Shown in pieces: positions 17,189-25,277 of a stretch of DNA of 64,000 bases. The position numbers and the translations under genes were made by a program. The DNA lies in NCBI GenBank assembly GCA_030445275.1, contig JAUCSE010000081.1:1-64000 (forward strand), read 5' to 3'. The stretch is from Mucilaginibacter sp. GTDB taxonomy: Bacteria > Bacteroidota > Bacteroidia > Sphingobacteriales > Sphingobacteriaceae. Numbering within the stretch: the first letter of the stretch is position 1; every line of letters starts with the position of its first letter. The notes under the pieces are model-generated. The model had not been told where the DNA came from. It saw nothing but the letters and a program-made list of their open reading frames with translations, and did no database searches.

Positions 17189-18166
17189 TTATTTATGATT
17201 TTGCTTAAATTTCTCTACGGCTAGTGTAAGTCGTGGTAAAATTTCCAGAGCATCGCCAACAACACCATAGTTAGCTGCTTTAAAGAATGGCGCCTCTGGG
17301 TCTTTGTTGATTACCACGATAGTTTTTGAACCATTAACCCCCGCCAAATGCTGGATAGCGCCTGAAATTCCAACGGCTATGTACAGATCCGGACGTACGG
17401 TACCACCGGTTTGCCCCACATGTTCATGGTGCGGACGCCAGTGCGAGTCGGCTACCGGGCGGGAGCATGCGGTTGCTGCACCAAGTTCCTTTGCCAGGTC
17501 TTCAATTAAGCCCCAGTTTTCCGGGCCTTTCATACCGCGGCCTCCGGACACTACCAGTTGTGCATCAGCAAGCGGAATTTCGCCCTTTATTTTATTTACT
17601 TCTTTTATTTTAATGCCAAAATCTTTGTCGCCAAAGCTTACATCCAGTTTTTCTATTGTTGCTTTGCCATCCACTTTGTTTAGCTGAAAAGTGTTTGGCA
17701 TCAACGTAATCACCTTGACATCGCTGGTAATATTTACATATGCAAATGCCTTGCCCGAGAAAACTGCTTTTTTAATCACAAATCCTTTATCCAGATCGGG
17801 ATAGGATAGGGCGCCTGCCACCAGGCCAGCCTTTAATTTTGCAGATAACCGTGGTGCAACAGCGCGGCCATTGATATCATGCAGCGCTATAATTATTTTA
17901 GCAGCCTCTTTTTGCGCGGCTGCTAACAGGGCGCTGGTATAAGCTCTTGCGTGCAATTCATCCAAACGTGCATCGGCAACATGAAGTACTTTCTGTGCAC
18001 CATATTTGCCCAGGTTTTCCATTTCGTCATTAGCCAGAGTTCCTAATACAACGGCAGTTACCGTTGTTCCTGTTTTTTGGGCGATGCTGGCAGCATACTG
18101 CACGGCTTCAAAATTTTTCTTTTTTACATTTCCTTCGTTATGTTCTACCAATACTATTACAGACAT
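17189..18166 (-). CDS. etfA: Electron transfer flavoprotein alpha subunit
   Basis: The 325-residue protein has the C-terminal FAD domain signature: SGGRGMKGPENW, ACSRPVADSHWRP, HVGQTGGTVRPDLYIAVGISGAIQHLAG and INKDPEAPFF. With EtfB it forms the FAD/AMP-containing heterodimer that takes electrons from acyl-CoA dehydrogenase and passes them to ETF-quinone oxidoreductase. It is encoded downstream of etfB with a repeat-containing gap of 110 bp, and 7 bp upstream of a thioesterase gene. Confidence 0.96.
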   Translation of the reverse strand: MSVIVLVEHNEGNVKKKNFEAVQYAASIAQKTGTTVTAVVLGTLANDEMENLGKYGAQKVLHVADARLDELHARAYTSALLAAAQKEAAKIIIALHDINGRAVAPRLSAKLKAGLVAGALSYPDLDKGFVIKKAVFSGKAFAYVNITSDVKVITLMPNTFQLNKVDGKATIEKLDVSFGDKDFGIKIKEVNKIKGEIPLADAQLVVSGGRGMKGPENWGLIEDLAKELGAATACSRPVADSHWRPHHEHVGQTGGTVRPDLYIAVGISGAIQHLAGVNGSKTIVVINKDPEAPFFKAANYGVVGDALEILPRLTLAVEKFKQNHK

Positions 18167-18180
18167 TTTTATAGGTTTTA

Positions 18181-18263
18181 GGCCTCACCCTGCCCTCTCC
18201 AAGGGAGAGGGTTCAAAAAATATGATTTAAAGTCGTCTCCATTGGAGAGGATTTAGGTGTGGC
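18181..18263. repeat. REP-like palindromic element between etfB and etfA
   Basis: The element holds two imperfect hairpins, CCCTCTCC-AA-GGGAGAGGG (about 18193-18211) and GTCTCC-ATT-GGAGAGG. Outer ends GCCTCACCCT and AGGTGTGGC are roughly inverted. This CTCTCC/GGAGAG pattern recurs between many Bacteroidota genes. It lies inside an apparent operon and may modulate mRNA stability or be a passive repeat. Confidence 0.65.
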
Positions 18264-18276
18264 GATTAATAATTAA

Positions 18277-19020
18277 TTATATCACTTTTGCTTCGGCATG
18301 CAGCAATTCTACCAGTTCGGCCATATTATCAGGACTAACCAACTTAATCCCGGCTTTTGCAGGCGGTAATTCATATGATAAAATGCTGGTCACTGCGCTA
18401 ACGGCAGCAGGCGTAACCACTTTAAGCGGACGGGTGCGTGCTGCCATAATACCACGCATATTGGGAATACGAGCTTCGGCAACACCTTTTTGGCAGGCAA
18501 TTACCAATGGTAAATTACTGATGTCGGTTTCTTCGCCACCTTCAATTTCGCGCTTTACGGTAGCTGTATTTTCGGCTATTTGAATATCGCTTGCAAAGCC
18601 AATGTAATCTGCATCAAGCAGTTCGGCAAGCATAGCGCCTACGGCTCCGTTGTTGTAGTCAATTGATTCTTTGCCGCAAAGGATAAGATCATAGCCTATA
18701 GTTTTGGCATATTCAGCGATGTAATTGGCGGTTTCATAGGGGTCATTACTGTCAGCATCAATACGGATGGCCTCGTCGCCACCCAATGCCAGCGCTTTTC
18801 TGATCACAGGTTCGGTATCAGCCTTACCAACGGTTACCAGGTGTACATCACCGGCAATACCTGCTTCTTTTAATTCAAGCGCGCGAATAAGTGCGTACCA
18901 TTCGTCATAAGGGTTTATTACATAGGTAACACCCTGGTTATTGATAGCGGTATTGTTATCTTTTAATACAATTTTGGTGCTGGTATCCGGCACCTGGCTT
19001 ATGCACACTAATATCTTCAT
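18277..19020 (-). CDS. etfB: Electron transfer flavoprotein beta subunit
   Basis: The 247-residue protein begins MKILVCISQVPDTSTKIVL and carries the AMP-binding segment DLILCGKESIDYNNGAVGAMLAELL and the family sequence NLPLVIACQKGVAEARIPNMRGIMAARTR with its recognition loop. It pairs with EtfA in electron transfer from acyl-CoA dehydrogenase. It is the second gene of the unit, between the acyl-CoA dehydrogenase and etfA, with palindromic repeats on both sides. Confidence 0.96.
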   Translation of the reverse strand: MKILVCISQVPDTSTKIVLKDNNTAINNQGVTYVINPYDEWYALIRALELKEAGIAGDVHLVTVGKADTEPVIRKALALGGDEAIRIDADSNDPYETANYIAEYAKTIGYDLILCGKESIDYNNGAVGAMLAELLDADYIGFASDIQIAENTATVKREIEGGEETDISNLPLVIACQKGVAEARIPNMRGIMAARTRPLKVVTPAAVSAVTSILSYELPPAKAGIKLVSPDNMAELVELLHAEAKVI

Positions 19021-19068
19021 GCGTTTATTTTAGATTATGTATTCAGGTTAGTAGATGAGCGGGCAAAC

Positions 19069-19178
19069 CGCGGGCAAGCCCCTCCGAGTCTCCCCACCGG
19101 CCTGGCGGGGGAGACTTATCCTCTTGTCGGGAAGCGTCGAGTGCGTAGCACCCCCTTTCCTCTGGAGAGGGTCGGGGT
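19069..19178. repeat. REP-like element between acyl-CoA dehydrogenase and etfB genes
   Basis: A hairpin with arms AGTCTCCCC and GGGGGAGACT is followed by a CCCTTTCCTCTGGAGAGGGTCGGGG block. It is of the same CTCTCC/GGAGAG family as the element at 18181-18263 and is GC-rich compared with its neighbours. It sits in the same operon, one gene upstream. Confidence 0.6.
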
Positions 19179-19183
19179 TATCG

Positions 19184-20980
19184 TTAATAGCAATATTTAT
19201 TTTCGCTTATCAGCTTGGCCGCGATGTTTCTGCGGGCCTCAGTTGTATTGATGTCTTCGGTTTTGGTGAAGCGTTTCAGGCCCATCAGCATCATCCTGCG
19301 TTCATCGCCCTCGGCAAATGAATTTATCGCCTCTTTGCCTGATTTGGCTATGTGTTCGGCGGCATCATTGATATAAACCCGCATAATGTCCAGTTTTTCC
19401 TTACAGGCATCTTCGCCTTTTAAGCCAACCAGTTTTTCAACTCGTAATTGCAATGATTCGCTCACGTAAAGTTCAATTAGCATATCGGCAAGACACATTA
19501 ATACTTCCTGCTCTTTACCCAGTTGCGCCATCAGCTTTTGTACTGCAGCACCCGCTACCATAAGTACTGCCTTTTTGAAATTGGCAATATATTTTTTCTC
19601 TTTAGAGAACAAACCATCATCATCTGATCCGCCAAAGTCAGGCACACTTACCAGTTCGCCGGCAACTTTCTGGGCAGGACCCATCAAATCAAGCTCGCCT
19701 TTCATAGCGCGTTTCAGCATCATATCTACGGTAAGCATGCGGTTAATCTCGTTGGTGCCTTCAAATATCCGGTTAATGCGCGAATCGCGATAGGCGCGAT
19801 CCATTGGCGCTTCGGCGCTATAACCCATACCACCGTATATCTGTACACCTTCATCAACCACGTAATCTAATGTTTCTGAGGCGTGTACCTTGATGATGGC
19901 TGCTTCAATGGCATATTGCTCAGTACCCTTTAATTTAGCTTTGATGGCATCAAGGCCAGATGCCTCGTACATTTCTGTAGCCTCTTCCATGTTCTGGCTG
20001 GCCCTATAAATGGCCGATTCAGAAGAATAGGTACGGATGGCCTGTTGTGCCAGCTTATAACGGATAGCGCCATATTTTGAAATAGGCCTGCCAAACTGCT
20101 CCCGCTCATTTGCATAACGAATGGAGGCATTGATAACCTCTTTACTGGCGCCTACGGTTGCACCACCCAATTTAATACGTCCCAGGTTTAATATGTTTAC
20201 CGCTATCTTAAAGCCATTTTGCCTCTCGGATAACAGGTTTTCGACCGGGACTTTACAGTCATTAAAAAATACCTGCCTGGTTGAGCTTCCCTTGATGCCC
20301 ATTTTATGTTCCTCGGTATTTAGGGAAAGACCCTCAAAGCCTTTTTCTACAATAAAGGCGCTTAAGTTTTCATCGTCATCTATTTTGGCGAACACGGTAA
20401 AAATATCAGCAAACCCGGCATTGGTGATCCACATTTTTTGGCCGGTAAGTAAATAATATTTGCCATCGGCAGATAGTTTTGCCCGCGCCTTGCCCGAGTT
20501 GGCATCAGAGCCAGCACCTGGTTCGGTTAAACAATAAGCGCCTTTCCACTCACCGCTGGCCAGCTTGGGAATGTATTTTTCTTTTTGTGCATCATTACCA
20601 TAATATAAAATGGGCAAAGTGCCTATCCCGGTATGTGCCGAAAATGCTACAGAAAAAGAATTACCTGCGCCCAATTTTTCGGTCACCAGCATTGATGTTT
20701 TAAAATCTTTACCAAAGCCTCCATATTCTTCCGGAATGGAGATGCTCAATAAGCCAAGTGCACCAGCCTCTTCCATTAAATGAGGCATTAAACCTTCTTC
20801 CTGCTCATCAATCCGGTTTAAATTGGGTACTACATTTTGGGCAAGAAAATTAGTGCATGTTTCGGCAATCATTAACTGTTCCTCGTTCCATTCTTCCGGA
20901 ATAAAAATGCTATCAGCCTGCGTTTCCCTGATCAGGAATTCGCCTCCTTTTATGGCTTTTACAGATTCAATCTCGCTCAT
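19184..20980 (-). CDS. Acyl-CoA dehydrogenase with C-terminal extension
   Basis: The 598-residue flavoprotein has the acyl-CoA dehydrogenase motifs AYCLTEPGAGSDANS, KMWITNAGFADIFTVFAKI and YGGMGYSAEAPMDRAYRDSRI. Near residue 410 follows FEGTNEINR, which holds the catalytic Glu in the VLCAD/MCAD position. The length and the extra 180-residue helical C-terminus are like VLCAD/ACAD9-type enzymes that act on long chains. It introduces the trans-2 double bond and gives electrons to ETF, encoded directly downstream. Its promoter region (230 bp upstream) holds operator copy B at 21201-21243. Confidence 0.93.
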   Translation of the reverse strand: MSEIESVKAIKGGEFLIRETQADSIFIPEEWNEEQLMIAETCTNFLAQNVVPNLNRIDEQEEGLMPHLMEEAGALGLLSISIPEEYGGFGKDFKTSMLVTEKLGAGNSFSVAFSAHTGIGTLPILYYGNDAQKEKYIPKLASGEWKGAYCLTEPGAGSDANSGKARAKLSADGKYYLLTGQKMWITNAGFADIFTVFAKIDDDENLSAFIVEKGFEGLSLNTEEHKMGIKGSSTRQVFFNDCKVPVENLLSERQNGFKIAVNILNLGRIKLGGATVGASKEVINASIRYANEREQFGRPISKYGAIRYKLAQQAIRTYSSESAIYRASQNMEEATEMYEASGLDAIKAKLKGTEQYAIEAAIIKVHASETLDYVVDEGVQIYGGMGYSAEAPMDRAYRDSRINRIFEGTNEINRMLTVDMMLKRAMKGELDLMGPAQKVAGELVSVPDFGGSDDDGLFSKEKKYIANFKKAVLMVAGAAVQKLMAQLGKEQEVLMCLADMLIELYVSESLQLRVEKLVGLKGEDACKEKLDIMRVYINDAAEHIAKSGKEAINSFAEGDERRMMLMGLKRFTKTEDINTTEARRNIAAKLISENKYCY

Positions 20981-21200
20981 GATTTAATATTTAATGTTAT
21001 GGTCTTTATACTTATTTAATTAAAATTACGCAATCATAAATGTGCTAAAAAATACATAGCTAAATTATTTAACTGCATCGTATTCAATGCTTTAATAATT
21101 AATTCGGTTTTAGGCTACAAGACGCTAGCTTTAATAGGCTTTTAGCGGCAGCATTTTTTAGTTTTATAATCAAAAGTAAAATTAGAAGTGCAGGAGGGTG

Positions 21201-21243
21201 AAAAAAAGGGCAGCAATGCGGAGATATTAGTCAAAAAGTCGGA
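21201..21243 (-). promoter_or_regulatory. Operator/promoter copy B of the fatty-acid regulon
   Basis: This block shares a perfect 29-bp core (21215-21243) and a flanking 11-bp AAAAAAAGGGC (21201-21211) with copy C at 22315-22357, as an inverted pair around the araC gene. CGGA half-sites at 21219-21222 and 21240-21243 are 21 bp apart. On the minus strand TTG stands 20 bp before GCCCTTTT, the same geometry as copies A and C. It reads toward the acyl-CoA dehydrogenase gene at 20980. Confidence 0.75.
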
Positions 21244-21266
21244 AAGAAAATACCGGCCTTGTAAGT

Positions 21267-21288
21267 TGCACCCATCGCGATGGGTGCA
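21267..21288. repeat. Perfect 22-bp palindrome after the araC gene
   Basis: The sequence TGCACCCATCG and its exact reverse complement lie back to back at 21267-21288, 11 bp downstream of the araC stop codon. It could form a strong hairpin at the end of the araC mRNA, but no T-run follows on the minus strand, so it is not a classical terminator. Confidence 0.5.
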
Positions 21289-21298
21289 GGGTAGGTTG

Positions 21299-22207
21299 TT
21301 AATGAGCGGCAACCACCCTGTAATCAGATGGCGACATGCTGGTGTGTTTTTTAAAGTATTTGCCAAAGGAGGACTGATCAGGAAAATGGATATCTTCGGC
21401 TACCCGGGCAATGCTGATATCGTGATTTCGCAGCAATACTTTGGCTTCCAGTATTACAGCATCATCAATCCATTCCCCGGCCGTTCGGCCTGTTACTTCC
21501 TTAATAGTTTCGGTTAAATGTTTGGGAGATACGTATAGGGCATCGGCATAATACTGCACATTGCGGTGTTCTTTATAATGATGAAAAACAAGCTCCTGGA
21601 ACAGCATATTCAACTCTTGTTTACGTGTTTGTTTACCTTTTATAATCACATGTTGCTTTTCGTAAATAGATTCCACTTCATAAAGCATGGTGGTTAACAT
21701 ACTCCTGGATATTTCCATACGATAGGGATGATCCTCGCGGGCTAACTTTTGCTGCATCAGTAAATAAATATCCAGCAGCATTTTGGCATCCTCATGATCT
21801 GGATAGATAACCGGGAGCGAGGTGTTTTTGAAATAACTGAATGATTCCAGAAAATGGCTGTTAACATTGTTTTCGGTTAAAAAAGCCTTAGAGAAAACAA
21901 TAAATCTGCATAAGAAATCATCACTGCTGTTATAGATCCTTAAAATATGGAAAGGTGTTGCCAGCAGCATGGCATCTGGTTTAGCCTCATAAACCTGCAG
22001 GTTTGCTTCAACGCGGGCAGTACCACGGGTGCAGATACCTATAATATATCCATCAGAACGGTAGGGGAATTCACTTAAACTTAGTAGTTGTTTTTCGTCG
22101 GCTATAAAAAATTCAGGGCCGATCAACTTGTCTGCATAAAGGTCGGCAAATTTGGATAAACTTAATTGAGCGATCTTTTTACTCACGTATCTGGAATTCT
22201 TATTCAT
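21299..22207 (-). CDS. AraC-family transcriptional regulator, candidate fatty-acid regulator
   Basis: The 302-residue protein has an N-terminal cupin-like sensor region and a C-terminal pair of AraC helix-turn-helix motifs. The first is YYADALYVSPKHLTETIKEVTG around residues 230-251, and the second is ISIARVAEDIHFPDQSSFGKYFKKHTSMSPSDYR. It is divergent from the fadL gene and follows the promoter region of the acyl-CoA dehydrogenase unit. Two 43-bp blocks bracket its gene, and a third lies before the fadN unit. Their 21-bp direct-repeat half-sites are the AraC-type arrangement. I infer that it controls the fatty-acid genes; whether it activates or represses, and the ligand, are not shown. Confidence 0.85.
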   Translation of the reverse strand: MNKNSRYVSKKIAQLSLSKFADLYADKLIGPEFFIADEKQLLSLSEFPYRSDGYIIGICTRGTARVEANLQVYEAKPDAMLLATPFHILRIYNSSDDFLCRFIVFSKAFLTENNVNSHFLESFSYFKNTSLPVIYPDHEDAKMLLDIYLLMQQKLAREDHPYRMEISRSMLTTMLYEVESIYEKQHVIIKGKQTRKQELNMLFQELVFHHYKEHRNVQYYADALYVSPKHLTETIKEVTGRTAGEWIDDAVILEAKVLLRNHDISIARVAEDIHFPDQSSFGKYFKKHTSMSPSDYRVVAAH

Positions 22208-22314
22208 TAACGGAAAGATATAATTTTATTGCCAGAATTTACTAAAAGTATTAAGCTGGGTGATAATAATATTTAATACTATTTTCCCTTAAAAATACTA
22301 TCATTTGGGCTTTC

Positions 22315-22357
22315 TCCGACTTTTTGACTAATATCTCCGCATTATAGCCCTTTTTTT
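22315..22357 (+). promoter_or_regulatory. Operator/promoter copy C of the fatty-acid regulon
   Basis: TCCG half-sites at 22315-22318 and 22336-22339 are 21 bp apart, with TTTTTGAC between them. The TTG stands 20 bp before GCCCTTTT (22347-22354). The block is a near-exact inverted copy of 21201-21243 (40 of 43 bases) and reads toward fadL, whose ATG is at 22449. It also lies upstream of the divergent araC gene and so may serve autoregulation. Confidence 0.75.
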
Positions 22358-22448
22358 AGTTTCAAACCATCTTAATTTTATTTTTTAAATAAATGTTGAT
22401 TTGTTCTCTCAAAACAAGCGGCATATTATAAACCAATTATATTTTATT

Positions 22449-23672
22449 ATGAGAAAACTTATACTATTGCTATTTGCAATAATTCCCTCCTTTGTATTAG
22501 CCCAGGGTTTCCAGGTTAACCTCCACGGACAGAAACAGATTGGTATGGGCCACACCGGAACAGGTTTATTGCAGGATGGTGCATCTGTATTATTTAACCC
22601 TGGCGCTGTGGCTATGCTGCCGCAAAATTATGTACAGGCCGGCATGAGTCCGCTGCTTTTTAAATCAGACTTTAACCCAAGCGGTTCTACAGATCAGTTT
22701 CGTACCAAAAGTAAGATAGCTACACCATTTACGGCTTACGGTGTTTGGGGGCCAAAAGATGCCCGATGGAAGATTGGTTTAGGCGTTTATACCCCCTATG
22801 GTGGCTTAACCGATTGGGGAAATGACTGGATAGGGAAGTATTCGCTGGAAAGCCTGAACTTGAAAGCTATTTATTTTCAGCCTACTTTGAGTGTTAAGCT
22901 AACCGATTTCCTGAGTGTAGGTGCAGGGTTTGTTTATAACCATGGCACGGTTGATTTGACAAGAGCAATTCCGGTGAGTAATTCATCAGGTCAGGACGGG
23001 CAGGCTGAGTTAAAGGGTAGTGGTCATGGATTTGGCTGGAACGCAGGAGCATTCTTAAAAACAGATATAGGTCTTACTATTGGTCTCGATTACCGATCAC
23101 AGGTAAATACCACTGTGAAAAATGGAAATGCTATTTTTAATGTGGCTAATTCTATACAATCTAATTTTCCGCAACCAAATACATTTACAACCACCCTTCC
23201 TTTACCCTCCACATCTTCCATTGGCTTAGGATACAAGCCATCTGACAAATGGACACTGGCGTTAGATGCAAACTTTACCAAGTGGGATGTGTACAAAACG
23301 CTTGGGTTTGATTATGCCAAAAACGCCCCGACATTGCAGGATACTTATTCGCCACGTAATTATAAGAACGGATGGAGTTATAGGGCAGGTGCCGAGTATA
23401 AAGCTACCAGTAAATTATTTGTACGAGGTGGTGGTGGGTATGTTACCACCGCGGTTCGGGATGGCTATGTTACCCCAGAGGCGCCGGATGCCAACCGTTA
23501 TTATTTAACAGCCGGCTTAGGTTATAAAGTAACCAAAAACCTTGATCTGGATGTTTCATTTGAGTACGAGCATCTTGATGCACGTACGCAAACAAATATC
23601 GAGTCGCAGCTATCGGGTACGTTTAAAACCAATGTTTATATCCCCGGTTTATCGCTTGCTTATCACTGGTAA
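22449..23672 (+). CDS. fadL: FadL/OmpP1-type outer-membrane fatty acid transporter
   Basis: The 407-residue protein starts at the ATG at 22449 (MRKLILLLF), because a signal peptide ending VLAQ begins there; the longer frame adds 16 unlikely residues. The mature N-terminus GFQVNLHGQKQIGMGHTGTG is the FadL hatch-domain signature, and the rest alternates as beta-barrel strands to a C-terminal aromatic (SLAYHW). FadL proteins bring long-chain fatty acids or other hydrophobic molecules across the outer membrane. Operator copy C lies upstream and an esterase gene follows 18 bp downstream. Confidence 0.92.
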   Translation: MRKLILLLFAIIPSFVLAQGFQVNLHGQKQIGMGHTGTGLLQDGASVLFNPGAVAMLPQNYVQAGMSPLLFKSDFNPSGSTDQFRTKSKIATPFTAYGVWGPKDARWKIGLGVYTPYGGLTDWGNDWIGKYSLESLNLKAIYFQPTLSVKLTDFLSVGAGFVYNHGTVDLTRAIPVSNSSGQDGQAELKGSGHGFGWNAGAFLKTDIGLTIGLDYRSQVNTTVKNGNAIFNVANSIQSNFPQPNTFTTTLPLPSTSSIGLGYKPSDKWTLALDANFTKWDVYKTLGFDYAKNAPTLQDTYSPRNYKNGWSYRAGAEYKATSKLFVRGGGGYVTTAVRDGYVTPEAPDANRYYLTAGLGYKVTKNLDLDVSFEYEHLDARTQTNIESQLSGTFKTNVYIPGLSLAYHW

Positions 23673-23690
23673 CATTTAAATTCTAATCAA

Positions 23691-25016
23691 ATGAAAACTT
23701 ACAGCTCATATTTACATATATTTTTAGTTACTGGTTTATTGGGTTTTGCGGCCTGTAAAACCAGTATAAATACACCTGCGCCTTCGCGCGGAACGGCCGA
23801 TTTTTCAAGATACATTTCAGTAGGTAACTCACTTACCGCAGGTTATGCCGATAATGGCTTATACCTGGAAGGGCAGTTAAACTCCTACCCAAGTATTATT
23901 GCAGCGCAAATGCAAAAAGTAGGTGGCGGTACATTTACACAGCCGTTGTTCGGTACCGACCAGGCCGATGGCTCCGGGCACCTCATATTAACAGGCTTTA
24001 ACGCTGATGGCACACCTAAAACACAACAGGTTGCGGCTACAGCTGTACGCAATCAGGTTACAGTTCCAAACTTCGGTACCGTAACTCTATTTACCAAATA
24101 TAAGGGCGATATCAATAATTATGGTGTACCGGGTATTAAACTACAACAAATAACTTTCGGACAACTGGGAAATTTGAATGGGTATTTTGAAAGAATGCTG
24201 CCTACCGATTTTCCGACAAACACAAATTCCACCTACCTGGATTTTGTTACGGCAAAGCCTTATACATTTTTTACCGACTGGTTGGGTAATAATGATGCCC
24301 TGCTATATGCAACAAGCGGTGGTGCCGGCGATGTGCTGACCGATAAAGCACAGTTTTCGCAATTGTATAACCTATCTATTACGCAACTGACCAAAACTGG
24401 GCAAAAAGGCGCTGTTGCTACTATACCGGATGTTACCGCGGTGCCTTATTTTAATACTGTAACAGTTGGCGCTATTTTAGCTGCGGTACAAAAGGCTAAT
24501 CCTGCGGCAAAGGCTTTGTATGTTAACGCCCTTGTTTCAGGTACTACTTATGCTCCAAGGGTGGCTACAGCAGCCGATCTGATTATTCTTACCTTTCCAA
24601 CCAGTATGATCGGGCAACCTGTAAGTACACCTGCCGGAAACCTGCCTTATGGTTTAACCCCATACACGCCAATTGATAATAAATATGTACTTGATCAGGG
24701 CGAAGTAGCTTTGACACAGGATTATGTGAACGCTTATAATGCCACCATTAAATCTGTGGCTTCATCAAAAGGTCTGGCAATTTTTGATGCCTATACTTTC
24801 TTGAATAATGTTAAAGCTAATGGATTGGTTGTTGATGGCGTAAATTTAAGCTCCGCTTATATCAGCGGTGGTATATTTTCATTGGATGGAGTGCATTTAA
24901 CACCTCGAGGTTATGCCGTCGTGGCTAATGAGTTTATTAAGGCTATTAATAAGCAATATAATGCATCTATACCGCTGGCCAATGTTTCCAGCTATAGAGG
25001 AGTTAAATTCCCTTAG
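23691..25016 (+). CDS. SGNH/GDSL-type esterase lipoprotein
   Basis: The 441-residue protein has a lipobox (GFAAC, Cys22) and an SGNH hydrolase fold. Block I is YISVGNSLTAGYADNG with Ser47 as nucleophile, the oxyanion Asn lies in DWLGNNDALLYA, and the block V Asp/His pair lies in DGVHLTPRGY near the C-terminus. Anchored to the outer membrane, it could release fatty acids from esters for uptake by the adjacent FadL. It is co-transcribed with fadL and ended by a terminator at 25052-25080. Confidence 0.87.
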   Translation: MKTYSSYLHIFLVTGLLGFAACKTSINTPAPSRGTADFSRYISVGNSLTAGYADNGLYLEGQLNSYPSIIAAQMQKVGGGTFTQPLFGTDQADGSGHLILTGFNADGTPKTQQVAATAVRNQVTVPNFGTVTLFTKYKGDINNYGVPGIKLQQITFGQLGNLNGYFERMLPTDFPTNTNSTYLDFVTAKPYTFFTDWLGNNDALLYATSGGAGDVLTDKAQFSQLYNLSITQLTKTGQKGAVATIPDVTAVPYFNTVTVGAILAAVQKANPAAKALYVNALVSGTTYAPRVATAADLIILTFPTSMIGQPVSTPAGNLPYGLTPYTPIDNKYVLDQGEVALTQDYVNAYNATIKSVASSKGLAIFDAYTFLNNVKANGLVVDGVNLSSAYISGGIFSLDGVHLTPRGYAVVANEFIKAINKQYNASIPLANVSSYRGVKFP

Positions 25017-25051
25017 AAATTAAATACTGATCTTATATTTTAATTGAACGA

Positions 25052-25080
25052 GGCCCGGTAATTACCGGGCCTTTGTTTTT
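25052..25080 (+). terminator. Rho-independent terminator of the fadL-esterase unit
   Basis: A perfect 10-bp-arm hairpin (GGCCCGGTAA/TTACCGGGCC, 25052-25071) is followed by TTTGTTTTT. It lies between convergent units. Confidence 0.92.
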
Positions 25081-25088
25081 ACTCATAA

Positions 25089-25271
25089 TTAAGGTTTTGT
25101 TTTGTACCCCCATACTTCCCATACAATGACAATTAAGGGGATAGTCAGGGTAATCCATGATAAAATATACCAAAATCCAGTGCCTAATAAAGCTGAAAGT
25201 AAGCCAAATACAGTAATTATGGTAAGTAGTAATGGGATACCCCAAACCTTTTTTAAATTTTGATTGTCCAT
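25089..25271 (-). CDS. Small two-helix membrane protein
   Basis: The 60-residue protein (MDNQNLKKVWGIPLLL) has two hydrophobic helices (about 12-31 and 34-52) and a charged tail WEVWGYKTKP. It begins 6 bp after the stop of the PepSY gene, so it is very likely the third gene of the receptor-PepSY unit. Similar small membrane proteins follow PepSY genes in Bacteroidota siderophore loci. A second frame over the same region (25033-25245) is not favoured. Its function is unknown. Confidence 0.7.
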   Translation of the reverse strand: MDNQNLKKVWGIPLLLTIITVFGLLSALLGTGFWYILSWITLTIPLIVIVWEVWGYKTKP

Positions 25272-25277
25272 ATTTAA

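Noticed and set aside
21201..22357. 43-bp inverted repeats bracketing the araC gene as transposon ends
   Set aside because: A third related copy lies at 16346-16388 outside any such unit, all copies keep promoter-like geometry toward fatty-acid genes, and no transposase is present. The operator explanation is better.
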